Positions 63,772-64,000 of a DNA stretch of 64,000 nt are shown one piece after another. Position 1 is the first letter of the stretch; each line of letters starts with the position of its first letter. The notes under the pieces are model-generated. The model was not told the DNA's origin. It saw only the letters and a list, made by a program, of their open reading frames with translations, and made no database searches. Source of the DNA: Blastococcus sp. CPCC 205250 (GTDB lineage: Bacteria > Actinomycetota > Actinomycetes > Mycobacteriales > Geodermatophilaceae); contig NZ_JABGCG010000005.1 in NCBI RefSeq assembly GCF_019799925.1, forward strand, positions 292,318 through 356,317, read 5' to 3'. The position numbers and the translations under genes were made by a program.

Positions 63772-64000
63772 CGCCGGGGTCCGCGCGGACCCCGCCGCCA
63801 TGGCCCGCCCGACCAGGGGGACGGCGGCCAGGAACACGAGCGCGACCGCCGGCGCCCCGCCCAGCGCCCAGGCCGCGAACACCAGCAGCGACGCCAGCTC
63901 GACCCCCAGGCCCGCGACCGAGGTCAGCGTCGCCCGGTAGCGGCCGGTGATCCGCTCCTGCAGCCGCGCCTCGGCCACCACGAGGACGGCGAGGTAGAGG
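63763..64000 (-). CDS. MFS-type transporter, C-terminal fragment (cut by window edge)
   Basis: The right edge cuts this gene; 78 codons plus stop are visible. The fragment has two membrane helices (VAGLGVELASLLVFAAWALGG, APAVALVFLAAVPLVGRAMAA) after a cytoplasmic loop LQERITGRYRATLTSVAGLG. A loop with Arg-Ala-Thr followed by a helix is a common feature of major facilitator superfamily exporters. The stop region overlaps the end of the LarB-fusion gene by nine bases in converging orientation. The substrate is unknown. Confidence 0.65.
   Translation of the reverse strand, partial: LYLAVLVVAEARLQERITGRYRATLTSVAGLGVELASLLVFAAWALGGAPAVALVFLAAVPLVGRAMAAGSARTPASP

Overview
The window is very GC-rich (well above 70 percent by eye) and uses GTG starts often. 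Many genes appear leaderless, with a TANNNT-like -10 box 6-8 nt before the start codon. Gene content includes the bacterial proteasome activator Bpa, FolP2, GuaB1 and an HtdX-FabG4-FadA2 block as in Mycobacterium. Together these point to a free-living actinobacterium, most likely Geodermatophilaceae (Blastococcus/Geodermatophilus/Modestobacter type). Motility is suggested by a chemotaxis receptor with a FliA-like promoter. It reads as ordinary chromosome: no insertion sequence, prophage, CRISPR array or integrase was seen.

Layout. 1-6 kb: alpha/beta hydrolase, geranylgeranyl-reductase-like flavoprotein, membrane diguanylate cyclase, a DUF2510/PH-like/SHOCT protein with a Gln-Gly-Tyr repeat tract, a MarR/quinone-oxidoreductase pair with paired operators, and tRNA-Ser(UGA). 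6-10 kb: a secreted protein and a two-gene cassette of unknown function (beta-rich 666-aa protein plus DUF1795/DcrB protein). 10-20 kb: a complete oligopeptide ABC transporter operon (binding lipoprotein, two permeases, two ATPases, all start/stop overlapped) flanked by two LAYTG sortase-type surface proteins. Their last codons and terminators are nearly identical. 20-28.5 kb: fatty-acid metabolism (acyl-CoA dehydrogenase, HtdX, FabG4, thiolase, TetR regulator, acyl-CoA oxidase-like protein). 28.5-36 kb: TRIC channel, saccharopine-dehydrogenase-like enzyme, GAF-PAS-GAF-GAF-SpoIIE phosphatase, EAL phosphodiesterase, DUF1059 protein, aldo-keto reductase and HU. 36-46 kb: esterase/beta-lactamase-like hydrolase, MaoC hydratase, FolP2, thioesterase, acyl-CoA ligase, AraC regulator with a divergent SDR, quinone reductase and a class V aminotransferase. 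46-58 kb: Bpa, chemotaxis receptor, two HAD phosphatases with SerS, MerR and zinc alcohol dehydrogenase, GuaB1, a small zincin, a lone GroES-like protein, MarR plus MMPL exporter, and PheA.

59-63.8 kb is the most unusual part. Two overlapping genes each encode an N-terminal helical/TPR-like region followed by an AGDEF-type diguanylate cyclase domain. The second continues through an eight-copy 36-bp in-frame repeat (APPS-APPS-VPPT) into a C-terminal domain that reads as LarB, the carboxylase/hydrolase of nickel-pincer cofactor synthesis. In that domain the position I recall as the catalytic Cys is Ser. A c-di-GMP cyclase fused to a LarB-like nucleotide-binding domain is the best candidate for an undescribed system here.

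Many gene junctions carry long, perfect, GC-rich hairpins without a U-tract; these are the likely terminators. The right edge cuts an MFS-type transporter gene.
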